Below are positions 25,344 through 33,449 of a stretch of DNA of 42,799 nucleotides, one piece after another. The notes under the pieces are model-generated. The model did not search any database. It had not been told where the DNA came from and saw only the letters and a program-made list of their open reading frames with translations. The DNA comes from CAZWDL01 sp964632995 (GTDB lineage: Bacteria > Bacteroidota > Bacteroidia > Chitinophagales > Saprospiraceae): positions 1 to 42,799 of the forward strand of contig CAZWDL010000061.1 of NCBI GenBank assembly GCA_964632995.1, in the 5' to 3' direction. Numbering within the stretch: the first letter of the stretch is position 1; each line of letters begins with the position of its first letter. Both the position numbers and the translations under genes were made by a program.

Positions 25344-26117
25344 TCATTGTGGTCGCAGGCGCTTCATCTGCTGAATGCTGAAGAAATCCTGATCGATATC
25401 AATGTTGAAATCGATCGATTCATATTCGATAATGGTTTGATGGCCCGGTTCGTCCGCCGGTTCCACCACCAGTTTCGCGGGAATAACGCGGCCATCCATC
25501 TTTTGTATGTTCCGGCCGTACATGGTGTTGATCAATTCGCCGTCTTCGTCGTAGAATTCGGTTTTCAGTTCAAGAAACTCCTCCTGATCAACCCACATCA
25601 GGACTTTTCCCCATACGACAGGCGCCTCTTCTTTTGGCGTCAGTTCGATCTTCCAGGTTTGCCGCCCTTCAAGTTTTTCCTCACCATTTTTTTTATGTTT
25701 GTAATCCGTCACGATGGAAGACTGCCGGACGAGATCGTCGTTGGTGAAATCGGATCCCATCCAGGATTGGGACATCATGGAGGGCGGCAGTTTGACGACC
25801 CGGTCGATGCTGGGTTGCCAGTTCCAAATCTCGTTGCCCCGCTTCAGATAGGCGATGCCGGCGTCGCGGGCCGGCGCAGTGATGAGGATCAGAGCATACT
25901 CATCCCCTTTACTCCAGCTTTTCATCGACACCTGCCGTTCCCAGGTAGGACGAACGATGGTCATTTTCATTTCGGCTTTATTGGACTCGCCGCGCATCTT
26001 CTGGTCGGCGCGCTCTACAATTTCCGTAGCCGTGAGTTCCTGCGCCGCCAGAGGAGTGACGGAAAAGAATAGCCCTCCGGCTAATGCGCAAAAAAATATT
26101 ACTGTCAGGCGTTTCAT
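25344..26117 (-). CDS. Outer membrane lipoprotein-sorting protein (LolA-like)
   Basis: A 257-residue periplasmic protein with a signal peptide (residues 1 to about 25, ending PLAAQ). TATEIVERADQKMRGESNKAEMKM starts the domain, and GNEIWNWQPSIDRVVKLPPSMMSQSWMGSDFTNDDL is the characteristic central part of the LolA-like family annotated as lipoprotein-sorting. The fold is an open barrel that binds lipid chains. Next to LolCDE-type ABC genes, a lipid- or lipoprotein-carrying role is the natural inference. The TetR regulator gene ends 13 bp before its start. Confidence 0.88.
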   Translation of the reverse strand: MKRLTVIFFCALAGGLFFSVTPLAAQELTATEIVERADQKMRGESNKAEMKMTIVRPTWERQVSMKSWSKGDEYALILITAPARDAGIAYLKRGNEIWNWQPSIDRVVKLPPSMMSQSWMGSDFTNDDLVRQSSIVTDYKHKKNGEEKLEGRQTWKIELTPKEEAPVVWGKVLMWVDQEEFLELKTEFYDEDGELINTMYGRNIQKMDGRVIPAKLVVEPADEPGHQTIIEYESIDFNIDIDQDFFSIQQMKRLRPQ

Positions 26118-26130
26118 ATGCTCGTCTGTT

Positions 26131-26715
26131 TTATGCTAAGTCGAATTTTTTCAGAATGTATTGTTTCATTTCCTCCAGGGGATACTCCTCTCCCATCTGA
26201 AAGTAGTTCATGACAATGCCGTCCAGCACCGCGCCGTATAGCAGCGCCTCCTTTTCGGGATCCGGTGCGCCAAGTGCTTCAAAAAGATTTTGTATACGCC
26301 GAAGCGTGGCCTCCGTTTTTCCTTCCAGTACCGAAGACATGCCTTCCAGGATGTTAGGTTGGAAGGCCAGCGAAGTCAGTAATTGCCAGTAATGTGTATT
26401 ATCACGAATCATATTGAGAGTGGCTTCCGTCAGGGCGCGCAGCTGTTCGCGTACGCTGCCCGATTTGTCCAGGTTTTCTTCCATCAAACGCTCCCCTACT
26501 TCCACTGCGTCCATGAGAATGTCGTGCAAAAGAGCTTCTTTGCTTTCAAAGTAGTTGTACATCAACCCCTTGGAAACGCCGGCTTTTTTCGAAATCTTAC
26601 TGATGGAAGTACTGTGAAATCCCTGATAGGCAAAAAGCTCCAGGGCAACCTCCTTAATTGTTTCTTTACTCTTTCTGCGGATCTCTGCGTACTGTTTCTT
26701 TGTTTTGGGCGCCAT
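26131..26715 (-). CDS. TetR/AcrR-family transcriptional repressor
   Basis: A 194-residue regulator. The N-terminal helix-turn-helix is clear: IKEVALELFAYQGFHSTSISKISKKAGVSKGLMYNYFESKEALL (about 19-62). The C-terminal ligand domain is divergent, so the inducer cannot be read from the sequence. It is the first gene of the envelope-transport operon, and a near-perfect palindrome lies 11 bp before its start. It therefore probably represses itself and the five genes downstream until a ligand binds. Confidence 0.93.
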   Translation of the reverse strand: MAPKTKKQYAEIRRKSKETIKEVALELFAYQGFHSTSISKISKKAGVSKGLMYNYFESKEALLHDILMDAVEVGERLMEENLDKSGSVREQLRALTEATLNMIRDNTHYWQLLTSLAFQPNILEGMSSVLEGKTEATLRRIQNLFEALGAPDPEKEALLYGAVLDGIVMNYFQMGEEYPLEEMKQYILKKFDLA

Positions 26716-26726
26716 ACTCTATTTTA

Positions 26727-26746
26727 TTGACCGAACGTTCAGTCAA
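26727..26746. promoter_or_regulatory. Operator of the TetR-family regulator
   Basis: TTGACCGAACGTTCAGTCAA is a 20-bp palindrome with a single mismatched pair, located 11 bp upstream of the regulator's ATG. Its shape (TGAC..GAACGTTC..GTCA) is typical of AcrR/QacR-type operators. The rest of 26747-27058 is AT-rich leader sequence for metF on the other strand; I see no riboswitch or small gene in it. Confidence 0.8.
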
Positions 26747-27058
26747 AAATATGGCATAAATCATTACGTTGCAAGAGGGGTTATTATTATTCAATGATTT
26801 TATCGATGAAACAGGAAAGATGTTCGATGAAAGAGAGGAATCATGGATTATTGAAGTGTTTTGTAATCTCAGCGTTAATTTTTTCCCATAAATCCGGCTA
26901 ATTGGAATTAAAGCATCCGAATTTGTAGTTTTATCTTTTGATTTGCATCTGCCCTGATTTAATTATCATTAGACTCAAAATTCCAGAATATTGGCCCCGG
27001 GAAAAGTCAACGCTTTCTAACGGTGGCCCGACAAAAAAGATACAGCAAGGACAAGTCC

Positions 27059-28015
27059 ATGAAAGTTACCGAATACTTTGAAAAAGCCAACGGAAAGACC
27101 CTCATCTCTTTCGAAGTGCTGCCGCCGCTGAAAGGAGGGAGTATGCAAACTATTTTTGACACGCTCGATCCGCTGATGGAGTTCAAACCGCCCTTCATTG
27201 ACGTGACCTATCACCGGGAAGAATTTATTTATAAAAAGCGCAGTAGTGGCTACTACGAGAAGTCGGCTATCCGGAAGCGGCCCGGCACGGTAGGCATTTG
27301 CGCGGCCATCATGCATCGCTACGGTGTAGATGCCGTGCCCCACCTTATCTGCGGTGGCTTTACCAAGGAGGACACCGAGAACGTGCTCATCGATCTGAAC
27401 TTTCTCAATATTATCAACGTACTGGCTATCCGCGGCGACGCCCGCAAATTCGAGGGCAAGTTCATCCCCGAAGAAGGCGGTCACGCCTACGCGCTCGACC
27501 TGGTCAAGCAGGTTGAGGATATGAACAGCGGTAAGTACCTGGATGAAAATATCGAAAACGGGCTGCGTACCGATTTCTGCATTGGCGTCGCCGGTTATCC
27601 GGAGAAGCATTTCGAGTCGCCGAATATGAACCTCGACCTGGAGTTCACCAAAGCCAAGATCGAAGCGGGCGCCGACTATATCGTTACCCAGATGTTTTTC
27701 GACAACAAAAAATACTTTGAATTTGTCGAGGCCTGCCGAAATGACGGTATTGACGTACCCATCGTCCCCGGACTCAAACCGCTGACGAAAAAGTACCAGC
27801 TCAACTCTATTCCTCGCATCTTCCACGTCGACCTGCCCGACGACCTGGCCAAGGAAATGATGAAAGCCAAAGATGCGGAAGGCCGCCGCCAGGTGGGCAT
27901 CGAATGGTGTATCCAGCAATCCAAAGAGCTCAAAGAAGCAGGCGCGCCCTGCCTGCACTACTACACGATGGGCGATACGGATACCATTAAGGCGATTGTG
28001 GAGCAGGTTTATTAA
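27059..28015 (+). CDS. metF: Methylenetetrahydrofolate reductase
   Basis: MetF reduces 5,10-methylene-THF to 5-methyl-THF for methionine synthesis, using FAD. I start at ATG 27059 (318 residues); a GTG 36 bp upstream adds only basic residues. The catalytic Glu of ISFEVLPP (E19) and the flavin-binding NVLAIRGD motif (120-127) are in place, and the C-terminal part has the family's QMFFDNKKYFEF strand. It is flanked by unrelated genes, so it is likely a single-gene unit. Confidence 0.94.
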   Translation: MKVTEYFEKANGKTLISFEVLPPLKGGSMQTIFDTLDPLMEFKPPFIDVTYHREEFIYKKRSSGYYEKSAIRKRPGTVGICAAIMHRYGVDAVPHLICGGFTKEDTENVLIDLNFLNIINVLAIRGDARKFEGKFIPEEGGHAYALDLVKQVEDMNSGKYLDENIENGLRTDFCIGVAGYPEKHFESPNMNLDLEFTKAKIEAGADYIVTQMFFDNKKYFEFVEACRNDGIDVPIVPGLKPLTKKYQLNSIPRIFHVDLPDDLAKEMMKAKDAEGRRQVGIEWCIQQSKELKEAGAPCLHYYTMGDTDTIKAIVEQVY

Positions 28016-28205
28016 GGGGAAGCCATTAAGTCACACCGTTTTTTTGCCTCCCGCTCCCACATGGTTAAAAATCATCTATCTAAAAGCCTTCTTCGGCTTC
28101 CATCATGTCAATGCCTTCGAAGCAGACGACAGGTTGAATGTCGACCAATACTCCTTGATTTCTCCTGGCTTTTTTCCAATTCCACCGAGATTACACCCGC
28201 TCCTG

Positions 28206-28221
28206 CCTGACGGCCGTCAGG
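28206..28221. repeat. Perfect 16-bp palindrome
   Basis: CCTGACGGCCGTCAGG lies in the 248-bp space between the convergent metF and sulfurtransferase genes. It may be a dispersed palindromic word or part of a terminator, but no T-run follows. Nothing else is seen in the interval. Confidence 0.6.
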
Positions 28222-28263
28222 GATGTCACCCCGGTTACTGACTTCACCTGACTTACCTTCCAT

Positions 28264-29115
28264 TCACTCCCCCTCTTTCGCTACTTCTCTCTCTTTATTT
28301 GTGATCCACTCGCTCCAGGATCCCGCATAAAGCTTTACATCTCCTTTCCCCGCGTGCTTTACCGCCAGGATATTACGGCAGGCAGTGACGCCGGATCCAC
28401 AGTAGAAGACGGCCTGGCCGGGTTCCACGTCGTTGAGCAGTTTTTCGAAGCGCTCACTGAGTTCCTCCGGGCTGAGCCAGTCGCCCTCGGGGGTCACCAC
28501 CTCGGTGTGCGGAGAGCTGAGCGCGCCCGGAATATGACCGGCTACCTCGTCGATGGGTTCTTCCTCTCCTGTGTAGCGCTCGGCGGTACGGGAATCCACC
28601 AGGCGGAAGCCCGGTTCTTTCCGGATACGGTCGACGAAGTCGGCATCGACGAGCAGTTCCTCGCGAATCTGGGGATTGAAGTTTTTCGGCGAAGGCTTCG
28701 GGGGTTTGGTGCTTACCGGCCGCTCTGCCCTTTGCCATTTCTGCCATCCGCCGTCAAGCACGGCGACGGTATCATGCCCGAGCCACTGCAGCATCCACCA
28801 AAGCCGGGCGGCGATAGCGCCCGACAGGTCATCGTAGGCAACCACCTGCGTACCAGGACCTATTCCCCACTGCGAGAAGGTATCCACCAGTGCGTCGAGG
28901 TCCGGCAGGGGATGACGGCCCGTTTTACCCGGCTCTACCGCGCCGGACAAGTCATCGTCAAGGTGAGCGTAAAAGGCGCCGGGAATGTGGCCCTCTTTAT
29001 AAGCCCGGCGCCCGGCCTCCGTTTCTGCCAGACTGAAGCGGCAATCAACGATAACCAGGTCAGGATTGTCGAGCCTTTTCGCTAATTCTTCTGTACTGAT
29101 CACGGTGGTATACAT
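28264..29115 (-). CDS. Tandem-rhodanese sulfurtransferase, 3-mercaptopyruvate type
   Basis: A 283-residue protein with two rhodanese domains. The first (1 to about 135) is inactive, with ASP/SER in the loop position. The second carries the active cysteine C239 in FYCGSGVTAC. The CGSGVT loop is that of 3-mercaptopyruvate sulfurtransferases, whereas thiosulfate-preferring enzymes have CRKGVT. The expected reaction transfers sulfur from mercaptopyruvate to a thiol acceptor or cyanide. No signal peptide, so it is cytoplasmic. Divergent from the M14 peptidase gene. Confidence 0.9.
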   Translation of the reverse strand: MYTTVISTEELAKRLDNPDLVIVDCRFSLAETEAGRRAYKEGHIPGAFYAHLDDDLSGAVEPGKTGRHPLPDLDALVDTFSQWGIGPGTQVVAYDDLSGAIAARLWWMLQWLGHDTVAVLDGGWQKWQRAERPVSTKPPKPSPKNFNPQIREELLVDADFVDRIRKEPGFRLVDSRTAERYTGEEEPIDEVAGHIPGALSSPHTEVVTPEGDWLSPEELSERFEKLLNDVEPGQAVFYCGSGVTACRNILAVKHAGKGDVKLYAGSWSEWITNKEREVAKEGE

Positions 29116-29282
29116 GTGTTTGTTTTTTTTTTGAAAAAAAATTACTATCCTAGCGGGCTTTGGAGGAAAAAATTGAGGAAATGGAAGATGGAGTTTACTC
29201 AGGCACTCTTTTGCTTATTCCATCCTTTTTAAATTTTATTTCCTTCTCATTCAATCCTCGTATACATCAACTATTTAATCCA

Positions 29283-31787
29283 ATGACGAGACACTATTGT
29301 TTAATCGCTTTACTGTTTATTACCATCAGCGGCCTGCAGGCACAGTTGCAGGCGCCAAGTGATTTTCTGCCACACGCGCTCGGCGAGCAGTTTACCCCTC
29401 ATCATATGCTGGTAGATTACGTAAAACACGTGGCAGCCAACAGCCCCTCGGTGCAAATCGAAAGATACGGACAAACTTACGAAGGCCGGCCCATGATGCT
29501 GGCCTATATCTCTACGCCGGAGAACCTCTCCCGACTGGAAGACGTCCGGCAGAACAACCTGCGGCGCACCGGCTTGCTAGACGGCGAAACCGATTCCGCA
29601 CTCGATCTGGCCATCGTCTGGCTGGGCTACAGTGTACACGGCAACGAGGCGGCCGGCTCCGAAAGTTCTATGGCCGTACTCTATGAACTTGCCAATCCCA
29701 ATAATGAGCGTAGCCAGGCCTGGCTGGAGAATACGCTGGTCATCATCGATCCTTCCTACAACCCCGACGGCTATTCCCGCTACACTTCCTGGTACCGCGG
29801 CATCTCCCCCAGTACCCCCAATCCCGACCCCGACACCTGGGAGCACGACGAACCCTGGCCCGGCGGCCGCACCAATCACTACCTCTTCGACCTGAACCGC
29901 GATTGGGCCTGGCAAACGCAGACCGAATCGCAGCAGCGCATGGCCAAATACCAGGAATGGTTCCCGCATATTCACGTGGATGTGCACGAACAAGGCTACA
30001 ACAGCCCCTATTATTTCGCTCCCGCCGCCAAGCCCTTTCACCCCTACATCACGCAGTGGCAGCGGCAGTTTCAAACCGAGATCGGCAAAAACAACGCCAG
30101 TTATTTCGACCAGGAAGGCTGGCTCTACTTCACCCGCGAGCGCTTCGACCTCTTTTACCCCAGCTATGGCGATACCTATCCGACCTATAACGGCGCCATC
30201 GGCATGACCTATGAGCAGGCGGGTATTGGAGCCGGCCGGGCCATCGAAACGGAGAGCGGCGATATCCTGACGCTCTACGACCGCGTTGCCCATCATAAAA
30301 CGACTTCCCTGGCTACCATAGAAATTGCTTCGCGCAACGCAGAACGGCTGATCAGCAATTTCGAATCCTTCTTCAAGGAATCCCGCAACAATCCTCCCGG
30401 ACCTTACAAAACGTTTATCATCAAAGGTGATAATCCCGAAGGCCGCCTTCGCGCTTTCTGCGAGCTGCTCGACAAAAACGGCATCACTTACGGCAAGGCC
30501 TCCCGGAATACCAACCTGCGCGCCTACCACTACACCAGCGGAACGGAGGAGTCGGTACAGGTCGATGAAAACGACCTGGTAATCAGTGCCTATCAGCCGA
30601 GGGGCGTACTCACCCAGGTCCTGCTCGAGCCCGAATCCGCACTGGAGGATTCGGCGACCTATGACATCACCGCCTGGTCACTGCCCTACGCCTACGGCCT
30701 TGAAACTTACGCTGCCCAAGAGCGGGTAGCTGTTACGCCCGGTTACGAATTTGAGTATCCGGAAATGGCTCCTGATGCCGGCCGGCCCTATGCCTATCTC
30801 GCTACTTGGAATTCCTTGCGCAATGCGCGCTTCCTGAGCGAATTGCTGGTCAAAGGTGTTACCGTTCGGTACGCGACAGCGGCTTTCGGCATCGAAAACG
30901 GAAATTACAAACCCGGCACCCTGGTCATCACCCATGCCGACAACCGGCAATTGGGAGATGAATTTTTCAATATTGTCCGTCGGGCAGCCGCCGATCACCG
31001 GCAGGAGATAACGGGTGTCCAGACCGGCTTTTCCGACAGCGGTCACGATCTGGGCTCCGGCGCCATGGAAGTACTGCGGCGGCCGAAAGCAGCTATACTC
31101 GGTGGCGAGGGAACCTATTCCAACTCCTTCGGGCAAGTGTGGCACTACTTTGAGCAAAGCCTGGGCTTTCCCATCCATATTATTCCGGCTGAAGACCTGG
31201 GCGGCACCGACTTGCAAGACTTCAACCTGATCATCATGCCGGAAGGGCGCTACCGTATCAATAACGCGACCGGCGATAAGCTTAGCGAATGGATTAGTAA
31301 CGGCGGCCGCCTCATCGCCATAGGCTCAGCGGTCCGCTCGCTGGAAGGAATGAACGGTCTCGGCCTTCGCCAAAAAGGGGAAGAGCGCGACTCGAATGGC
31401 AACGGCGGTGGCGCCCGACCCAGCAACTACGACGATCAGGAGCGACAATACATCAGCGACAATATCCCCGGAGCAGTCTTTAAGGTGGATATCGATAACT
31501 CCCATCCCCTGGCCTTCGGCCTGAATGATTACTACTTCTCTCTGAAAACCAACGAGCTGAGCTACGCCCCGATGAAGCGTGGCTGGAACGTCGGCGTACT
31601 GGGCGAAGAATTGCTGGTCTCCGGATTCGCCGGCGCCCGCGCCCGCGAGCAGGTAAAAAACACCCTCATTTACGGGGTGCAGGAGCGAGGCCGCGGCAGC
31701 GTGGTGTATCTGATCGATAATCCACTTTATCGGGCCTTCTGGGAGAATGGTAAGTTTTTGTTTAGCAATGCGGTATTTCTGAGGTGA
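29283..31787 (+). CDS. M14-family zinc carboxypeptidase, exported
   Basis: An 834-residue secreted peptidase. I start at ATG 29283 because it gives the signal peptide MTRHYCLIALLFITISGLQAQ; the longer frame adds 41 residues before it. Zinc ligands are H119 and E122 in VHGNEAAGSE and H235 in HVDVHEQGYN. The substrate-binding DLNRDW (203-208) and the catalytic Glu in GMTYEQAG are also present. After the peptidase domain (to about 390), a segment at about 590-690 (AAILGGEGTYSN, LIIMPEG, GGRLIAIGSA) looks like a class-I amidotransferase-like fold, common in this subfamily. There is no T9SS sorting domain at the C-terminus. Confidence 0.9.
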   Translation: MTRHYCLIALLFITISGLQAQLQAPSDFLPHALGEQFTPHHMLVDYVKHVAANSPSVQIERYGQTYEGRPMMLAYISTPENLSRLEDVRQNNLRRTGLLDGETDSALDLAIVWLGYSVHGNEAAGSESSMAVLYELANPNNERSQAWLENTLVIIDPSYNPDGYSRYTSWYRGISPSTPNPDPDTWEHDEPWPGGRTNHYLFDLNRDWAWQTQTESQQRMAKYQEWFPHIHVDVHEQGYNSPYYFAPAAKPFHPYITQWQRQFQTEIGKNNASYFDQEGWLYFTRERFDLFYPSYGDTYPTYNGAIGMTYEQAGIGAGRAIETESGDILTLYDRVAHHKTTSLATIEIASRNAERLISNFESFFKESRNNPPGPYKTFIIKGDNPEGRLRAFCELLDKNGITYGKASRNTNLRAYHYTSGTEESVQVDENDLVISAYQPRGVLTQVLLEPESALEDSATYDITAWSLPYAYGLETYAAQERVAVTPGYEFEYPEMAPDAGRPYAYLATWNSLRNARFLSELLVKGVTVRYATAAFGIENGNYKPGTLVITHADNRQLGDEFFNIVRRAAADHRQEITGVQTGFSDSGHDLGSGAMEVLRRPKAAILGGEGTYSNSFGQVWHYFEQSLGFPIHIIPAEDLGGTDLQDFNLIIMPEGRYRINNATGDKLSEWISNGGRLIAIGSAVRSLEGMNGLGLRQKGEERDSNGNGGGARPSNYDDQERQYISDNIPGAVFKVDIDNSHPLAFGLNDYYFSLKTNELSYAPMKRGWNVGVLGEELLVSGFAGARAREQVKNTLIYGVQERGRGSVVYLIDNPLYRAFWENGKFLFSNAVFLR

Positions 31788-31807
31788 AAAAAATTCCGGA
31801 ACCGGGC

Positions 31808-31860
31808 GTTTCATCCTAATTAAAAAGCCGTTCTCTTTCGCTGCCAGAAAAGGATGAAAC
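31808..31860. other. 10-bp inverted repeat upstream of a lipoprotein gene
   Basis: GTTTCATCCT (31808-31817) and AGGATGAAAC (31851-31860) match perfectly with 33 nt between, 28 bp before the next start codon. This could be an operator or a leader hairpin; there is no T-run. Confidence 0.5.
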
Positions 31861-31887
31861 TTCCGGCTATAAAAGTATCTAAAAGCC

Positions 31888-33126
31888 ATGGTATCTAAAG
31901 AAGTTTTATGCTTACTGATGCTCCTTCTGCTGCTGGGAACCTGCCGTCAGGATCAGGAAAGCGCCTTTTCGGTTACGCCGTACCCACTTCCGGTCCGCGC
32001 AGGGGAAGCACCGAGCCTGTTCAACAATGAGCCGGGAGAGGTATACGCCTCCTGGATCGAAGCCGACAGCCAACAGTCTTACCGGTTTCAGTTTAGCCGC
32101 TTCGAAGGAGCGGGATGGTCCGAACCGCTGCTCATCGCCGAAGGCGGGAGGAACTGGTTCGTCAACTGGGCCGACATGCCCCGGCTTGCCCAGTATGCGG
32201 ATGCCCCATCGGCACTGGCAGCATTCTGGCTGGAGCGCAACGGCCGGAACCCCTATGACCATCACATTATGATCAGCCAGTCGACCGATGGGGGGCAAAT
32301 CTGGGGAGCTGCATTTATGCCCTATGAGGTTCGCACCCCCGCTTTCTACGGATTGTGCCGCCTGCTACCCCTCCCGGACGGCAAGATGATGGCAGTGTGG
32401 GAAGACGGCAGAGAAACCATGATTGAAATTCCGCACAGCGGACGCACCGTTCCCAACATACACGGACGAATATCCCTCCGAGCCTCCCAATTCGATAAAA
32501 GCGGCAAGGTGTCCGATGCGGCGCTACTCGACGAAATGATCAGTGAATTATGCCCTTTCGACCTGGCAATGAGCAGTAAAGGTCCGCTTGTCGTATACCG
32601 GAATGCCACGGAAGAAAACATCCGGGATATTGCTCTTATCAGACATGAAAACGGCGCCTGGTCCTCCCCACGGATCATTAGTCGCGACAATTGGAAGGTG
32701 AGTTATTTCACAATGCAAGGCCCTGCTGTTGACGCTCAGCAAAGCCAGGTTGCCGTCGCCTGGTACAGCGCTCCACAGAATCAGGCCCAGGTAAAGGTCG
32801 CTTTTTCGGATGACGACGGAGACACTTTCTCCTCACCGGTCCGGATCGATAACGGCCAGCCGCTGGGCAAAGTGGACCTTGTTCTGGCAGGCCGGGACCG
32901 GGTACTGGTCAGCTGGGTAGAACAGGAAACGGACAGCGCCCGCCTTTTTGTAGCAGCCGTAACAACGAAGGGGCGCATCCTGCATAAAAAAGCGATCGCC
33001 GAAGTCAGCGACAAAATTTACGCCGGCTTCCCCGTCCTCGCCACCTTTCAGGACGGTGCATTACTTGCCTGGAAGGACGGTGAAGCGGAATTTTCTCCGC
33101 TGAAGGCGGTATTGATCCAACAATGA
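31888..33126 (+). CDS. Putative lipoprotein with sialidase-like beta-propeller
   Basis: A 412-residue protein with a short hydrophobic leader ending LLLLLGTC (Cys19), an imperfect lipobox because of Thr at -1. The body repeats the BNR/Asp-box style pattern: SQSTDGGQIWGAAF, FSDDDGDTFSSPVRI and repeated W-blade strands (YASWIEAD, MAVWEDGR, VSWVEQE, LLAWKDGE). The arginine triad and nucleophile of true sialidases are not obvious, so a binding or scaffolding propeller is as likely as an enzyme. It follows the M14 gene by 100 bp on the same strand. Confidence 0.65.
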   Translation: MVSKEVLCLLMLLLLLGTCRQDQESAFSVTPYPLPVRAGEAPSLFNNEPGEVYASWIEADSQQSYRFQFSRFEGAGWSEPLLIAEGGRNWFVNWADMPRLAQYADAPSALAAFWLERNGRNPYDHHIMISQSTDGGQIWGAAFMPYEVRTPAFYGLCRLLPLPDGKMMAVWEDGRETMIEIPHSGRTVPNIHGRISLRASQFDKSGKVSDAALLDEMISELCPFDLAMSSKGPLVVYRNATEENIRDIALIRHENGAWSSPRIISRDNWKVSYFTMQGPAVDAQQSQVAVAWYSAPQNQAQVKVAFSDDDGDTFSSPVRIDNGQPLGKVDLVLAGRDRVLVSWVEQETDSARLFVAAVTTKGRILHKKAIAEVSDKIYAGFPVLATFQDGALLAWKDGEAEFSPLKAVLIQQ

Positions 33127-33206
33127 GCGCCTCATGGCAGTTCTACAATCGAAGCCGGCAAAGGCTTGCCGGGCATTAAATTTTAAGAGGATCAATACCA
33201 CCTATT

Positions 33207-33296
33207 ATGAAAACGATCACTTACCCCCTCGCCTTGATCTTGATATTATCCCTGGTCGCCTGCAACGGCGGACAGCAAAAAGGTGTTTTACCCTGA
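33207..33296 (+). CDS. Possible very short lipoprotein, or remnant of one
   Basis: An ATG-to-stop frame of 29 codons reads MKTITYPLALILILSLVAC then NGGQQKGVLP and stop. The first 19 residues form a textbook lipoprotein signal with lipobox LVAC. The mature part would have only 11 residues, so it may be a truncated gene. I see no continuation in other frames. The remainder of 33127-33449 shows no other gene. Confidence 0.35.
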   Translation: MKTITYPLALILILSLVACNGGQQKGVLP

Positions 33297-33449
33297 GCCC
33301 GGCTAACATCTGTGATCAGGATGGCGTAAACCTGAATACCCGTTCTTTGGAAAAGGTGGTAAAAAGGCCTCCGGCAAACATCACCTTCCCTCCTACCGGG
33401 GTTAATTGTAAAAGCTTATTATATTACGTTCCTGAAACAGTACAAGGAC

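Noticed and set aside
26747..27058. Riboswitch in the metF leader
   Set aside because: I looked for SAM-type stems before the methionine gene and saw no convincing conserved helices.
28016..28263. Possible gene between metF and the sulfurtransferase
   Set aside because: Frames are short and without recognisable signals; only the 16-bp palindrome stands out.
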